A stretch of DNA of 63,493 bases, from contig JAGGWK010000007.1 in assembly GCA_021157525.1 (NCBI GenBank), positions 1 to 63,493 on the forward strand, given 5' to 3'. The DNA is from Candidatus Cloacimonadota bacterium (lineage in GTDB: Bacteria; Cloacimonadota; Cloacimonadia; Cloacimonadales; TCS61). The notes beneath the pieces are model-generated. The model did not search any database and was not told the origin of the DNA. It saw only the letters and a list, made by a program, of their open reading frames with translations. The position numbers and the translations under genes are program-made. Of the stretch, positions 53,654-63,493 are shown in pieces. Within the stretch, counting starts at the first letter, position 1, and every line of letters begins with the position of its first letter.

Positions 53654-55363
53654 ATGTCAAAGAAAACGTTGTTTGCAATTATCGCCTCAGCTGTGTTGAT
53701 ACTACTTGCCTCTAATGGATACACCAAAGAGACACCTGCAGAGACTGTCATCGCAGAATTTGATGGCGGACAAATTACCTACGGTGATATCGAATATCGT
53801 ATCAGTAAGATTTCACCGATGTACCAACAGAAGTACAAAACCTATGACGGGAAGGTCAAACTCCTTGAAATGATGTGTACCGAAGAGCTTTTTTATCAGG
53901 AAGCACTCACCCGGAATATCCAGGCAGATCCCAAATTTGCGGAACGCACCGACCTTCAGATCAAATCCCAGTTTTATAAAGTTTACAAAAAAGAGTTGCT
54001 TGCTTCGATAGTACTCACTGAAGATGAGATTCAAGCGTATTATAACGAGCATCAGGATGAGTTCCCCGGTAAAACCCTGAAAGAAGTAAAATCCGGTGTT
54101 GAAAATAAACTTCGTCAAACGAAAGAAACCGAGCTCCTGGATGCCACCAGTCAGCAGCTTCTCAGCGAATATGGTTTTGCTATCGATGAAGAAGTGCTGA
54201 ATTCGGTAAAGCTGGATACCCTGGATAACAACACGGCGATAGAAAACGCACTCTTGGTTACAGCCAATGATCCATCTCAAAGCCGCTCGGTAAAATACTT
54301 TATTAACGTATTAAAGCAGATGTCTCCCGCCCAGGCAAAACGTATGGCAGACCCCAAAAACTTCCGTGATTACATCACCTTTTACATGGAAGCCAGTGCT
54401 TACACTGCAAAAGCCAGGGAACTGGGATATGCATCCAGACCTGAGCTGGTGGAAGCGATAGACCAGATAAATAAAACCATGATGCTTCGCACGGTGTACA
54501 ACAGTATGGTAGTGGACAAATTAGACTACAGTGACGATGCGGTTCGGGCATATTACGATGACAATATTGCGCAGTTCAGCTCCCGTAATTACCGCACAAT
54601 TCAGGCCTTTACCTTTGACGACGAAGAGACGGCCAAGCGGATACTGAAGAAATATCGCAAAGCGTTGGGCTATGGTTTTATGGGCATCAAATCTGGTAAA
54701 ATCGACCAGGAAGCGTTGGATATGCTGATCAAGGATTATTCTGCAGCGCCAAAAAACAACGGCATCCTGGACTATGTGTATAAAAATGACATCATCCCCG
54801 GGTTGGGAAATGACAAAATTTACTCTGCCAAAGTATGGGAGTCCAAGGTAAACGAGATCAGCAAAGTATTTGCCGATGTCAAAGGGAAATACGTCTTCTT
54901 CCGGGTTACGGAAGACCATCCTGCCGAGCCGGAAGCCTTTGATTTTAATAAGGTAAAGCAAGCCATGACCAAGGATTTATCGAAAAAACTCTTCGATGAA
55001 GCAAACGCCGCATTGGCTGAGAAATATCATCTGAAAAAATACGAAGATCGACTGGAAGAACGGCTCACTGCCAAAGAGTATTTCACCAAAGCTGAAGAAG
55101 CTCAGAAAAGCCGCCGTTTCAAAGACGCAGTGTTTTACTATGATCAAATCATCAAATATTACCCAAACGGTACCGACGACTACAAAGCGGCCTTTATGAA
55201 AGCCTTTTTGCATTCTGAAGAAATGGATCAAAAAGAGGAAGCGCTAAAGTTGTTCAAAGAGTTCGTCAAGGCCTACCCCAAAGGTGAACTTCTTGAATCA
55301 GCACAGTTTATGATCGATGAACTGGAAGGAAAAAAAGATCTAATGGAGTCCTTTGATAAATAA
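53654..55363 (+). CDS. Periplasmic foldase / peptidyl-prolyl isomerase, SurA-PpiC-like, with TPR tail
   Basis: The 569-residue protein has a signal peptide (LFAIIASAVLILLASNGYT), a SurA-N-like segment (VIAEFDGGQITYGDIEYRI ... KVKLLEMMCTEELFYQEAL), a PpiC-like parvulin region (~residues 315-430, NYRTIQAFTFDDEETAKRIL) and a C-terminal pair of TPR-like repeats (YFTKAEEAQKSRRFKDAVFYYD). It likely helps fold outer-membrane barrels or exported proteins. ATG 53654 with AAGGAG is used; the ORF track starts 44 codons upstream. The parvulin core is divergent, so isomerase activity is uncertain. Confidence 0.78.
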   Translation: MSKKTLFAIIASAVLILLASNGYTKETPAETVIAEFDGGQITYGDIEYRISKISPMYQQKYKTYDGKVKLLEMMCTEELFYQEALTRNIQADPKFAERTDLQIKSQFYKVYKKELLASIVLTEDEIQAYYNEHQDEFPGKTLKEVKSGVENKLRQTKETELLDATSQQLLSEYGFAIDEEVLNSVKLDTLDNNTAIENALLVTANDPSQSRSVKYFINVLKQMSPAQAKRMADPKNFRDYITFYMEASAYTAKARELGYASRPELVEAIDQINKTMMLRTVYNSMVVDKLDYSDDAVRAYYDDNIAQFSSRNYRTIQAFTFDDEETAKRILKKYRKALGYGFMGIKSGKIDQEALDMLIKDYSAAPKNNGILDYVYKNDIIPGLGNDKIYSAKVWESKVNEISKVFADVKGKYVFFRVTEDHPAEPEAFDFNKVKQAMTKDLSKKLFDEANAALAEKYHLKKYEDRLEERLTAKEYFTKAEEAQKSRRFKDAVFYYDQIIKYYPNGTDDYKAAFMKAFLHSEEMDQKEEALKLFKEFVKAYPKGELLESAQFMIDELEGKKDLMESFDK

Positions 55364-55381
55364 TCAAGGACAGGAGGAGTC

Positions 55382-56356
55382 ATGTTTTATCAGGGTGAGA
55401 AACTGAAGCAAGTTTTTTTAAAAGCGAAACGCGATCGCTTTGGCATTATCGCGTCTAATGTTGTGTTTGACAATCAGATCCGGGCAATTTTGCAGGGCTA
55501 TGATGCTCAGCGTTCAGATGGCCTGCTTCAGATGAGTTCCGGTGCCTGCAAATACGCAGCCGGAGCCAGTAGTGATATGAAGATCGGTGCGCAGCTGATC
55601 TCCTCCATGATAAAAGTATTATCGCAACAGTTCAAGCAATCCGGTGTTGGATTGCACATAGACCATGCTACTCCTAACTACTTTGATTTTGTGGTGTATT
55701 GCATCGAAAACGATCTGGTTTCTTCGGTAATGATCGATGCATCTAAAGAGGATTTTCTGGAAAACATCCGCATTTCCTCGGAAGTGGTAAAGGTTGCCCA
55801 TAAATATGGCGTACTGGTAGAAGGCGAGATTGGATACATCAAAGGTTCTGAAGACGAAATTGTCTCTGATGATGAGCTGTACACCAATCCACAGCAAGCG
55901 CTGGAATATGTGAAGAAGACCAATGTTGATCTCTTTGCCGCTTCGGTGGGAACCAATCACGGGGTAACCAAAGGAGCGGATGTCCATCTGCATCTTGGCC
56001 TGATAAAGGAGATCGATGATCTTCTGATAGCCAACAATCTCGAGCGTGGCATCGTACTGCATGGTGCTTCCGGTCTTACTGCCGAGCAGCAGCAGGGAGC
56101 CATTCGAAACGGTGTGGTAAAGATCAACAAAGATACCACGTATCAGATGGATAGTGCCGCTGCCGTGCAAGCCTATTGGGAGATAAACAAGGATGCAATA
56201 GTGCGCCCCGATGGTGTTTCCGAGCATGACTACCTTCCTGAGAAAAAGCGATTCGATCCCCGTAAGTGGATCATCAAAGCCGAAAATTCCATGCAGGAAA
56301 CGGTAGAGAGATTAGTACAGATAACCGGTAGCGCAGGCAAATCAACAGCATTGTAA
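55382..56356 (+). CDS. fba: Fructose-1,6-bisphosphate aldolase, class II
   Basis: The 324-residue enzyme splits fructose 1,6-bisphosphate into DHAP and glyceraldehyde 3-phosphate. The class II metal and substrate motifs are visible: GLHIDHATPNYFD, GEIGYIKGSEDE, ASVGTNHG and VLHGASGL. CAGGAGGAGTC precedes the ATG. It lies 18 nt after the foldase gene and 35 nt before gap, so the two glycolytic genes are adjacent. Confidence 0.93.
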   Translation: MFYQGEKLKQVFLKAKRDRFGIIASNVVFDNQIRAILQGYDAQRSDGLLQMSSGACKYAAGASSDMKIGAQLISSMIKVLSQQFKQSGVGLHIDHATPNYFDFVVYCIENDLVSSVMIDASKEDFLENIRISSEVVKVAHKYGVLVEGEIGYIKGSEDEIVSDDELYTNPQQALEYVKKTNVDLFAASVGTNHGVTKGADVHLHLGLIKEIDDLLIANNLERGIVLHGASGLTAEQQQGAIRNGVVKINKDTTYQMDSAAAVQAYWEINKDAIVRPDGVSEHDYLPEKKRFDPRKWIIKAENSMQETVERLVQITGSAGKSTAL

Positions 56357-56382
56357 GATAAACAAAATACATGATATAGTAA

Positions 56383-57390
<1,008 letters not shown>

Positions 57391-57437
57391 TTTCTGCACC
57401 GAATCTTTACTATAAAGGATTTGAGGAGTTACTGAAC

Positions 57438-59744
57438 ATGAAGAAACATCTTTACGTGTTCAGCATTGTTGTGCTGGCTACTATGCTTTCAGCCATAGGA
57501 TTCGACGGCCGCGTAAATGCTGTCCGTCCTGAACAGAGTGCGGCGCAATCCCGTACCGTGTTTACCTTTGAAGAGGATTTCGAAACAGGTTCAAACAATT
57601 GGACCCATATAGATGGGACATTGCCCAGTGCCATGTGGCATGTGCATTATGTACCCTATAGTTCACCAGCAAATTTTATCTGGTGGATGGGGGACGAACT
57701 TCTGGGTGGATACCCCGACCATCACTATTTATTTCTGGATTCTGAAGAGATAGCCGTCCCCACGGACGGCCATCTCACTTTTGATTTAAAATACGCCACC
57801 GAAGAGCCTGGCACCAATCCATCCGCGCCGGAGTACAACGGCTGGGATGGCGGTAATGTGCGCATCTCAACCGATGGCGGAACCAGTTGGCAGGTTATCA
57901 GCGGCTCTCCAGCCTACGACTCGTCATCCCTCTACAGTTTTGGCGGTGAATTTGGCGAAGGGCCAAATGTCCCGGGTTGGGCAGGCAGTTCAAACGGCTG
58001 GGTAACGGCAGATTTTGATCTTTCAGCCTATGCCGGGCAGGATGTCCGCATCCGTTTTGCCTTCGCATCAGATCCCGAGACAAGCACCAGCAGCAATGCC
58101 AGCTGGATTGGGATGGCCATCGACAACATTACATTGGGAGACTTCAGTAACACAGGCGAAGATACCGGTTTTACTCCAGGAACGATGTTGCCCACTGCCG
58201 GGGATTTTTGGGCGCTTTCTCAGCCTGCAGGCGGTGCCGCATCTCCATCCTATGCCTTCACTTGCCAGCAGGATGATGGAACCTACCCACAGGGAGCATA
58301 CGACATCCTGGAATCCCGCCCCTATCCGGTTCAGCAATTTGGCTTTTACGGCGGCAGATTAACCGCAGATTTTAAGATCAAAGGATCCTTTATCGACGAG
58401 CCGGGAACCTACTGGATATGGCAGGTAAAAGCGGCGGTGGACGACATCTGGCGAAATGTGAGCAATCCCACCAACAGCAATACTGGGCAAAATCTTGTCT
58501 TTGGCTCCCCTCTGCCCGATGAATGGATAAGTGTTTCACAGCTTTACCCCGGAATAACCGGTCGCATCGACAACCTTAATGGAGATACGGTTACCTTCCG
58601 CATCATTTTTGTATCCAGTGGCCAAACCCAGCCACAGGGAGCAGGCATCATGATAGATGACTTCACCCTGTGCATGGAACGATTTACCGGCCCGCCACCT
58701 ACAGCCCTTTCGGCTACAACCCTGGCTAATGGCTATGTTTCGGTAGCCTGGCACACCACAGACCCATCTCGGGTTACACAGTTCAACGTGTTCCACGGAA
58801 CCACGGTAAACGGTCCCTGGGAACTCCTTGATACGGTGCAGGATTCTTTCTACATGCACATCAATCCTCTGGAAGATCAGCTTAATTACTATACGGTAAC
58901 CACGCTGTTTTCCGACGATGATGAATCGGATTTTGCCCCGGCTATCGGCACCTTTGTGCCACAGCAGGGAGCCCTGCAATTATATCGGGATGACGGAAGT
59001 GCCGAGGAACAATTCTCTGCCGCCCCGCTTAACATATTGGCGGTAAAGCTCATTTCTCCAGAACCTCTGGCAGTAAACTATATCGGCGTGTACATCGACA
59101 CTCTCCGCTCCGGACCTCTGGTAGCACAACTATGGGATGACGATGGTGCCAACGGCCGTCCGGGAACCCCATTACTGGCCACTCCCCTCAGCGTGATGGC
59201 CAGCGATCTTGCTTTGGGTTGGAACTTCTTCCCGCTGCAATCCGGTAGCACCAGTGCCAATGTAGAGGGCGCATTTTATGTAGGCATCCAGGAAACGGCG
59301 GATGCATCCGGCTTGGGAATAGACACCTCAACCTCCGGATTCAGCTATCAGTTTCAAGGGGAATCGTGGCTCCCCATCACCCAGGGTTCTCTGATGCTCC
59401 GTGCGGTGGTATCCCCTGCAACTACCACATCAAACGCTACTGCATCCCTGCCTGAAGCCCGCACCTGGAACAGCCCGAACCCCTTTGCACCCGGGCAAAA
59501 CAGTCGTGCTGTTGCCACCACTATTCGCTTCAGCATCCCCGGTGCAGAGGAAGCAACGGTGAAGATATTCAATCTGCGGGGGCAAGCTCTTGCATCCCGG
59601 AAAGTACGGCTGTACAATGATGCGGGAAGCATGAGCTGGGACGGCCATGACACCACGGGGAAACCGGTGGCCACCGGTGTATATTTCTATACCATAACCT
59701 CTGGAAAAATGACCGTTTCACATAAAATGATGGTTATAAAATAG
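57438..59744 (+). CDS. Secreted multidomain protein with T9SS-type C-terminal domain
   Basis: The 768-residue protein has a signal peptide, a jelly-roll (MAM/CBM-like) domain starting EEDFETGSNNWTHIDG (~40-230), a second similar region (~250-410, ending IMIDDFTLCMERF), a fibronectin type III domain (~415-500), another beta-sandwich (~510-655) and a FlgD-like tail (SPNPFAPGQNS, then TGVYFYTITSGKM, ending MMVIK). Adhesion or binding of extracellular polymers is a guess from domain types. TTGAGGAGTT precedes the ATG. Confidence 0.8.
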   Translation: MKKHLYVFSIVVLATMLSAIGFDGRVNAVRPEQSAAQSRTVFTFEEDFETGSNNWTHIDGTLPSAMWHVHYVPYSSPANFIWWMGDELLGGYPDHHYLFLDSEEIAVPTDGHLTFDLKYATEEPGTNPSAPEYNGWDGGNVRISTDGGTSWQVISGSPAYDSSSLYSFGGEFGEGPNVPGWAGSSNGWVTADFDLSAYAGQDVRIRFAFASDPETSTSSNASWIGMAIDNITLGDFSNTGEDTGFTPGTMLPTAGDFWALSQPAGGAASPSYAFTCQQDDGTYPQGAYDILESRPYPVQQFGFYGGRLTADFKIKGSFIDEPGTYWIWQVKAAVDDIWRNVSNPTNSNTGQNLVFGSPLPDEWISVSQLYPGITGRIDNLNGDTVTFRIIFVSSGQTQPQGAGIMIDDFTLCMERFTGPPPTALSATTLANGYVSVAWHTTDPSRVTQFNVFHGTTVNGPWELLDTVQDSFYMHINPLEDQLNYYTVTTLFSDDDESDFAPAIGTFVPQQGALQLYRDDGSAEEQFSAAPLNILAVKLISPEPLAVNYIGVYIDTLRSGPLVAQLWDDDGANGRPGTPLLATPLSVMASDLALGWNFFPLQSGSTSANVEGAFYVGIQETADASGLGIDTSTSGFSYQFQGESWLPITQGSLMLRAVVSPATTTSNATASLPEARTWNSPNPFAPGQNSRAVATTIRFSIPGAEEATVKIFNLRGQALASRKVRLYNDAGSMSWDGHDTTGKPVATGVYFYTITSGKMTVSHKMMVIK

Positions 59745-59760
59745 ACAAAAAGGAGTATAT

Positions 59761-62700
59761 ATGAAACAAATAGTTGGGCTAATGCTTATCTGCTTTATCG
59801 TTATCGGCTTATGGGCAAATCAAAACTTTACATTTAATGCAGCAAATTCGTATGAAAAGACAATCGTTGTCTGCTTCGATCGGGATGTTGTGGGAAATCG
59901 TGAAGGTATTATCAACGTGGACATCACCGATGGTGTGGTTCATACAGGAATTTCTGCCTTTGATGCCATGGCTCAAAAGCATCGCTTTGTAGATATGAAA
60001 CAAACCGTAGATTTCATTCAGGATCTTGATTGGAATGACAATGGTATGTATCCCAGCTGCATTTATCGCATCAGTCTGGAAAGCAACGACAACATAGAAA
60101 TTGCGTTGCGGGAAATGATGGAACAAGATTACATTCTCTTTGCAGAATATGATCCCATCCAGCGCATAGACTATATCCCCAATGATCCCAATTTCTCACA
60201 GCAATGGCATTTACCCAAGATATCCGCACCTCTGGCATGGGACTGGACTACCGGTGATGATGACGTCATCATAGGTATCGTGGATTCCGGCATCATGTGG
60301 AATCATCCAGATCTGATGGACAATATATGGGTTAATGAGCCTGAATTGAACTCTATCAGCGGCGGGACCCCTATGACCATCAACTGGTCAAACGGCACCG
60401 TAAGCGGCGGTAACGGTATTGATGATGACGGAAATGGAAAAACCGATGACTGTATCGGCTGGAACTTTTACAATCCCCAGAGCAACCAATCCTATCAATC
60501 CAATGCCAGCAACGACCATGGTACTCACGTGGCAGGTTGCGCTGGCGCTGTTGGAGACAACAGCATAGGCGTATCCGGTAGCAGTATGCATGTCAAGCTG
60601 ATCTCATCCCGCCATGCACCCACCAGCCAAGCATCTCCCTATATCCAAAACGGCAATAACGGTATCTATTATTGTGCCCAGAGTGGCGCTGATGTTATCA
60701 ACTGCTCCTGGGGCGGGACCGGTGGTTCTTCTCAGGCAAACTTAGCCATCAACTTCGCCGTTGATCACGGCGCAGTGGTTATTTGCGCTGCAGGTAATGA
60801 CGGCACAAATAACGGTACTACTCACCACTATCCCAGTGATGCAACCAATGCCGTGGCCGTAGCCGCAACCGACCAATCTGATGTAAAAGCAAACTTCTCA
60901 AATTATGGCGAGCCTATCGACATCGCCAGCCCCGGTGTAAGTATTCTCTCTACCATTATTGCCGCACCCGGTTATGGTGGGATGCAGGGAACGTCTATGG
61001 CTTCACCGGTAGCTGCTGGGGTTGCTGCGTTGGTAAAAGCAACCCATCCCGATATGCTTCCGCTGGAAATCAAGGCTCGTCTGGAAGAATCAGCTGACAA
61101 CATCGATGCGGTAAATCCAGACTATATCGGCATGCTTGGCGGAGGACGGATAAATGCCTATCGCGCCGCAATGTATGACCTTATCCCGGACCTCAACATA
61201 GAAACAGTGGTACTCGAAGAGCTCTCTGGTGATGGCGATAATGTGCCAAACCCCGGTGAAGAAATAGGCATCTCGATGGAACTCAAAAACTCCGACTTTG
61301 ACGGCGGCACCTGGCTTACCGCCACTGGTATCTCAGTTATGCTCAGTTGCGATATCCCCGAAGTGGAAATTCTATCCAACACCATAACCTTCTCAGATAT
61401 TCCCGGTGGTGCTCAGTTGTGGAATACCAGTGTTCCTTTCAAATTCCAGATTCCCGCCAATTCTTCACTACAAACCATCCCCTTCACCGCAACTATTTAC
61501 GCAAACCTCGGCAATCCATGGCCCTACATCATAGACAAAGAATTCACCGTTGAAGTCGGCCTGGTTCAGGCTGGATGGCCTCTCGCCGTAGGCGGCGCCA
61601 GCACCTCGGCAGCGGTTATCGTCGATATGTTGGATAACGGTGTGCAGGAAACCGTATTTGCCGATAACAGCGGCAAAGTTCATGCAGTGATGTCTGACGG
61701 CACCGAAGCTCCGGGATTCCCAGTAGATTTAGCAAGTCCCATCAACGGTGCTGTGGCTGTAGCCAATTTCGCCGGTAATCCTGGCCGCGAAATCGTTGCA
61801 ACTACCGAAGGCAACCACATTGTTGCCATCGCCAACGACGGCTCGATTATTTTCGACCATGATGCCGGCGATATTATCAAAACCAATCCCATCATCGCCG
61901 ATGTGGATGGCAACGGAACCAATGAAATCATCGCCGTTACCATGACTGGTAACAAAGTCATCGTCCTCAACGCCGATGGAACCGACTTTGCTGGCTTCCC
62001 GGCAATTATGGATGCAGGTTTCCTGGCGTCTCCTGCTGTTGCCGATCTGGATGGCGATGGTAACAAGGAAATTCTCTGCAACACCATGACAGGTCAGCTT
62101 CACGCTGTTTCGTCTGCCACTGCTACCGACATCACCGGATTCCCGGTTGCTCTGGGCGCTGGCGCATGGAAAGGCCCCATCGTGGATAATATGGATGCCG
62201 ATGACGAGCCCGAAATAGTCATCGCCAATCTCTTCGGAAAAATGATGATCTTTAACCATGATGCATCCCTGGCTATGGAACATCAGGTAACCGGCCAGAT
62301 CAAAGGCTCTCCCGTTACCTACGACTTCGATGGTAACGGCACAAAAGACATCGCCTTTACCACCATGGCCGGCGATCTGCAGGTTATCGATACTGCAGGT
62401 AACAACCTGCCAAACTTTCCGGTAAACATCGCCTCAGGCTCGGAAGCTACACCCGTCCTGGGAGACATCGATAACAACGGCACCGTAGATATCGTAGTTG
62501 GAGACAACGACGGCTACCTGCACGCTATCGACATCACCGGCGCTGAAGTTGCCAACTTTCCCATCTTCTTCGGTGGCGAAAGTAACCTCACTACCAGCGC
62601 TGCTCTGGGCTATGCAGATGACGATGATGACCTGGAAATCGTGATTCCCAACGCCACCTCCTTCTATATGATAGACATCAAACACAGCGCCGGGCAATTA

Positions 62701-63066
62701 CCATGGAAATGCTTCAAGGGAAATACATCCCGCACCGGAGATGCCTCTCAAGCCTACACTCCCAGCGGAAATACGGTGACACCGGTAGTTACAAATGAAC
62801 TGGTGGGCAACTACCCTAACCCCTTCAACCCTACCACCACCATCCTGTATAACATGCAGCAGGAAGGCCCGGTGACAGTTGATATATTCAACATCAAAGG
62901 TCAGAAAGTGAAAACCCTGGTAAATCAACATCAGGATGCCGGAACCCATTACGCCGTCTGGAATGGCAACGATGACAACGGCAACAATGTTGGAAGCGGC
63001 ATCTACTTCTACAAAATGCGTGCCGGGAAATACACTTCGACGAAAAAAATGATCCTTATGAAATAA
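59761..63066 (+). CDS. Secreted subtilisin-like serine protease (S8) with FG-GAP-like repeats and T9SS-type C-terminal domain
   Basis: The 1101-residue protein has a signal peptide and an N-terminal propeptide-like region (~20-140). The S8 catalytic triad is complete: Asp175 in VDSGIMWNHP, His253 in DHGTHVAG and Ser412 in GTSMASPVAAG. An acidic loop DDDGNGKTDD lies in the catalytic domain. Residues ~600-990 contain repeated VADLDGDGNKEI-type FG-GAP/VCBS-like units, a beta-propeller. The tail is a FlgD-like domain (NYPNPFNPTTT, SGIYFYKMRAG, ending MILMK). AAGGAGTATAT precedes the ATG. Its stop codon begins the 57-bp triple terminator. Confidence 0.9.
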   Translation: MKQIVGLMLICFIVIGLWANQNFTFNAANSYEKTIVVCFDRDVVGNREGIINVDITDGVVHTGISAFDAMAQKHRFVDMKQTVDFIQDLDWNDNGMYPSCIYRISLESNDNIEIALREMMEQDYILFAEYDPIQRIDYIPNDPNFSQQWHLPKISAPLAWDWTTGDDDVIIGIVDSGIMWNHPDLMDNIWVNEPELNSISGGTPMTINWSNGTVSGGNGIDDDGNGKTDDCIGWNFYNPQSNQSYQSNASNDHGTHVAGCAGAVGDNSIGVSGSSMHVKLISSRHAPTSQASPYIQNGNNGIYYCAQSGADVINCSWGGTGGSSQANLAINFAVDHGAVVICAAGNDGTNNGTTHHYPSDATNAVAVAATDQSDVKANFSNYGEPIDIASPGVSILSTIIAAPGYGGMQGTSMASPVAAGVAALVKATHPDMLPLEIKARLEESADNIDAVNPDYIGMLGGGRINAYRAAMYDLIPDLNIETVVLEELSGDGDNVPNPGEEIGISMELKNSDFDGGTWLTATGISVMLSCDIPEVEILSNTITFSDIPGGAQLWNTSVPFKFQIPANSSLQTIPFTATIYANLGNPWPYIIDKEFTVEVGLVQAGWPLAVGGASTSAAVIVDMLDNGVQETVFADNSGKVHAVMSDGTEAPGFPVDLASPINGAVAVANFAGNPGREIVATTEGNHIVAIANDGSIIFDHDAGDIIKTNPIIADVDGNGTNEIIAVTMTGNKVIVLNADGTDFAGFPAIMDAGFLASPAVADLDGDGNKEILCNTMTGQLHAVSSATATDITGFPVALGAGAWKGPIVDNMDADDEPEIVIANLFGKMMIFNHDASLAMEHQVTGQIKGSPVTYDFDGNGTKDIAFTTMAGDLQVIDTAGNNLPNFPVNIASGSEATPVLGDIDNNGTVDIVVGDNDGYLHAIDITGAEVANFPIFFGGESNLTTSAALGYADDDDDLEIVIPNATSFYMIDIKHSAGQLPWKCFKGNTSRTGDASQAYTPSGNTVTPVVTNELVGNYPNPFNPTTTILYNMQQEGPVTVDIFNIKGQKVKTLVNQHQDAGTHYAVWNGNDDNGNNVGSGIYFYKMRAGKYTSTKKMILMK

Positions 63067-63225
63067 GGGAATTTCGCCCCGATGCGTGAGTGTCGGGGCA
63101 ACTTTTCCTTCCTTATGAAATAAGGGAATTTCGCCCCGATGCGTGAGTGTCGGGGCAACTTTTCCTTCCTTATGAAATAAGGGAATTTCGCCCCGATGCG
63201 CATGTGTCGGGGCAACTTTTTCTTT
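63055..63225 (+). repeat. 57-bp tandem repeat (three units) at the protease 3' end
   Basis: Units start at 63055, 63112 and 63169. Each reads CCTTATGAAATAAGGG (Leu-Met-Lys-stop), a GCCCCGA-N10-TCGGGGC hairpin and a T-rich tail. The first unit begins within the last codons of the protease gene. The unit is the same as that at 34322-34505 apart from a few bases, in the opposite genome orientation but the same orientation relative to its gene. It serves as a triple intrinsic terminator. Confidence 0.93.
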
Positions 63226-63230
63226 ACTTG

Positions 63231-63287
63231 AAATAAAAACGTCCGGCCTCCTGGCAGGTTTTTCTCAACCTGCCAGGTGTTGCCGGA
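63231..63287 (-). terminator. Strong terminator facing left
   Basis: CCTGGCAGGTT/AACCTGCCAGG (11 bp, loop of six) is enclosed by TCCGGC/GCCGGA. On the minus strand it is followed by CGTTTTTATTT, so it ends transcripts coming from the right edge. On the plus strand no T-run follows. No minus-strand protein gene ends here inside the window. Confidence 0.75.
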
Positions 63288-63465
63288 GCTTGGATCAATC
63301 CCCCTTGTAAGGGGGAATAAAAGGGGGTTTGGATGTCGGTTTTACTTTCATCCTTCGTCGATTGCCTCTGTAGGTTCATCCTCAGGAAGACGAACAAATC
63401 GACGATCTGACGTATCTTACAGCGATAATCTACTCCCATTGAGCTACACTCAACGGGCGCATAAA
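63238..63465 (-). ncRNA. Possible structured RNA ending in the leftward terminator
   Basis: Between the window edge and the terminator the minus strand has no convincing protein gene but several stems: CCCGTTGAG-TGTAG-CTCAATGGG (63435-63457), CGTCGATT ... AATCGACG (63356-63404) enclosing GTTC...GAAC-type pairing, and a short CCCCC-rich stem. TAAATTTAT lies just upstream of the first stem and could be a -10 element. A small RNA or a 3' UTR of a gene beyond the edge are both possible. The first stem resembles a tRNA D arm but no full tRNA can be folded. Confidence 0.3.
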
Positions 63466-63493
63466 TTTAAAGAAAGGGCGGCATGAACTGAAA

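Noticed and set aside
63009-63215. Similar repeated-unit ORF on the minus strand
   Set aside because: Same explanation as above, antisense to the terminator repeat of the protease gene.
63395-63460. tRNA gene (Thr-like) on the minus strand
   Set aside because: GTGTAGCTCAATGG resembles a tRNA 5' half, but no matching acceptor 3' arm, no proper T loop and no U33-type anticodon loop can be formed.
63224-63486. Two small overlapping ORFs on opposite strands at the right edge
   Set aside because: They cover stems and a terminator, lack ribosome sites, and their composition is not protein-like.

Overview
The window is one chromosomal segment of a bacterium from the FCB superphylum, most likely Candidatus Cloacimonadota (Cloacimonetes, WWE1) or a close relative. 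The evidence is a combination of features: several very large secreted proteins that end in the FlgD-like / type IX secretion (T9SS) type A C-terminal domain (PNPFNP... SGVYFYKM... K-stop), three PorV/PorQ-family outer-membrane proteins, a carboxypeptidase-regulatory-domain TonB-dependent receptor, and an S10-spc-alpha ribosomal cluster. This assignment is inferred from gene content; no database search was possible.

Layout. 1-14478 is the end of tuf followed by an unbroken ribosomal superoperon (rpsJ to rplQ, with secY, map, infA, rpmJ and rpoA; adk is missing), closed by a strong terminator. 14724-20334 holds mgtE, a 4HBT thioesterase, a SpoU/TrmH rRNA/tRNA methyltransferase and a secreted M1 aminopeptidase. 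groL (20509-22149) stands alone behind a CIRCE operator, followed by tRNA-Leu(CAA).

22454-34150 is a tightly packed plus-strand run: PorV-like protein, M6 metalloprotease with sorting domain, three tandem paralogous outer-membrane-type proteins, hutH, a TPR lipoprotein resembling SprE/PorW, a polytopic membrane protein and truA. 34494-46002 is a minus-strand run: TonB-dependent receptor, ExbB, two ExbD, TonB, a 1003-residue secreted protein, a PorV-like protein with calcium-binding-type loops, and a 686-residue secreted protein. Together these two runs look like a surface secretion and energised uptake apparatus plus its cargo.

46019-53548 (minus) carries a doubtful small ORF, a small membrane protein, aspC, pta, glyS, an AT-rich acetyltransferase gene enclosed in a 19-bp inverted repeat (probably acquired), a third PorV-like gene and a PTS EIIA gene. 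53654-63066 (plus) carries a SurA/PpiC-like foldase, class II aldolase, GAPDH, and two more sorting-domain proteins, the last a subtilisin-like protease. The right edge holds a triple terminator repeat and a possible minus-strand structured RNA ending in a terminator.

The most unusual DNA-level signals are: (i) a 57-bp tandem repeat made of the last codons plus terminator hairpin, present three times at the 3' ends of two different secreted-protein genes; (ii) strong over-representation of GGATGCA and of its extended form CGGGATGCA, including perfect palindromes; (iii) the inverted-repeat-bounded acetyltransferase cassette; and (iv) a recurring promoter form with TTGACA and a T-rich -10 region.
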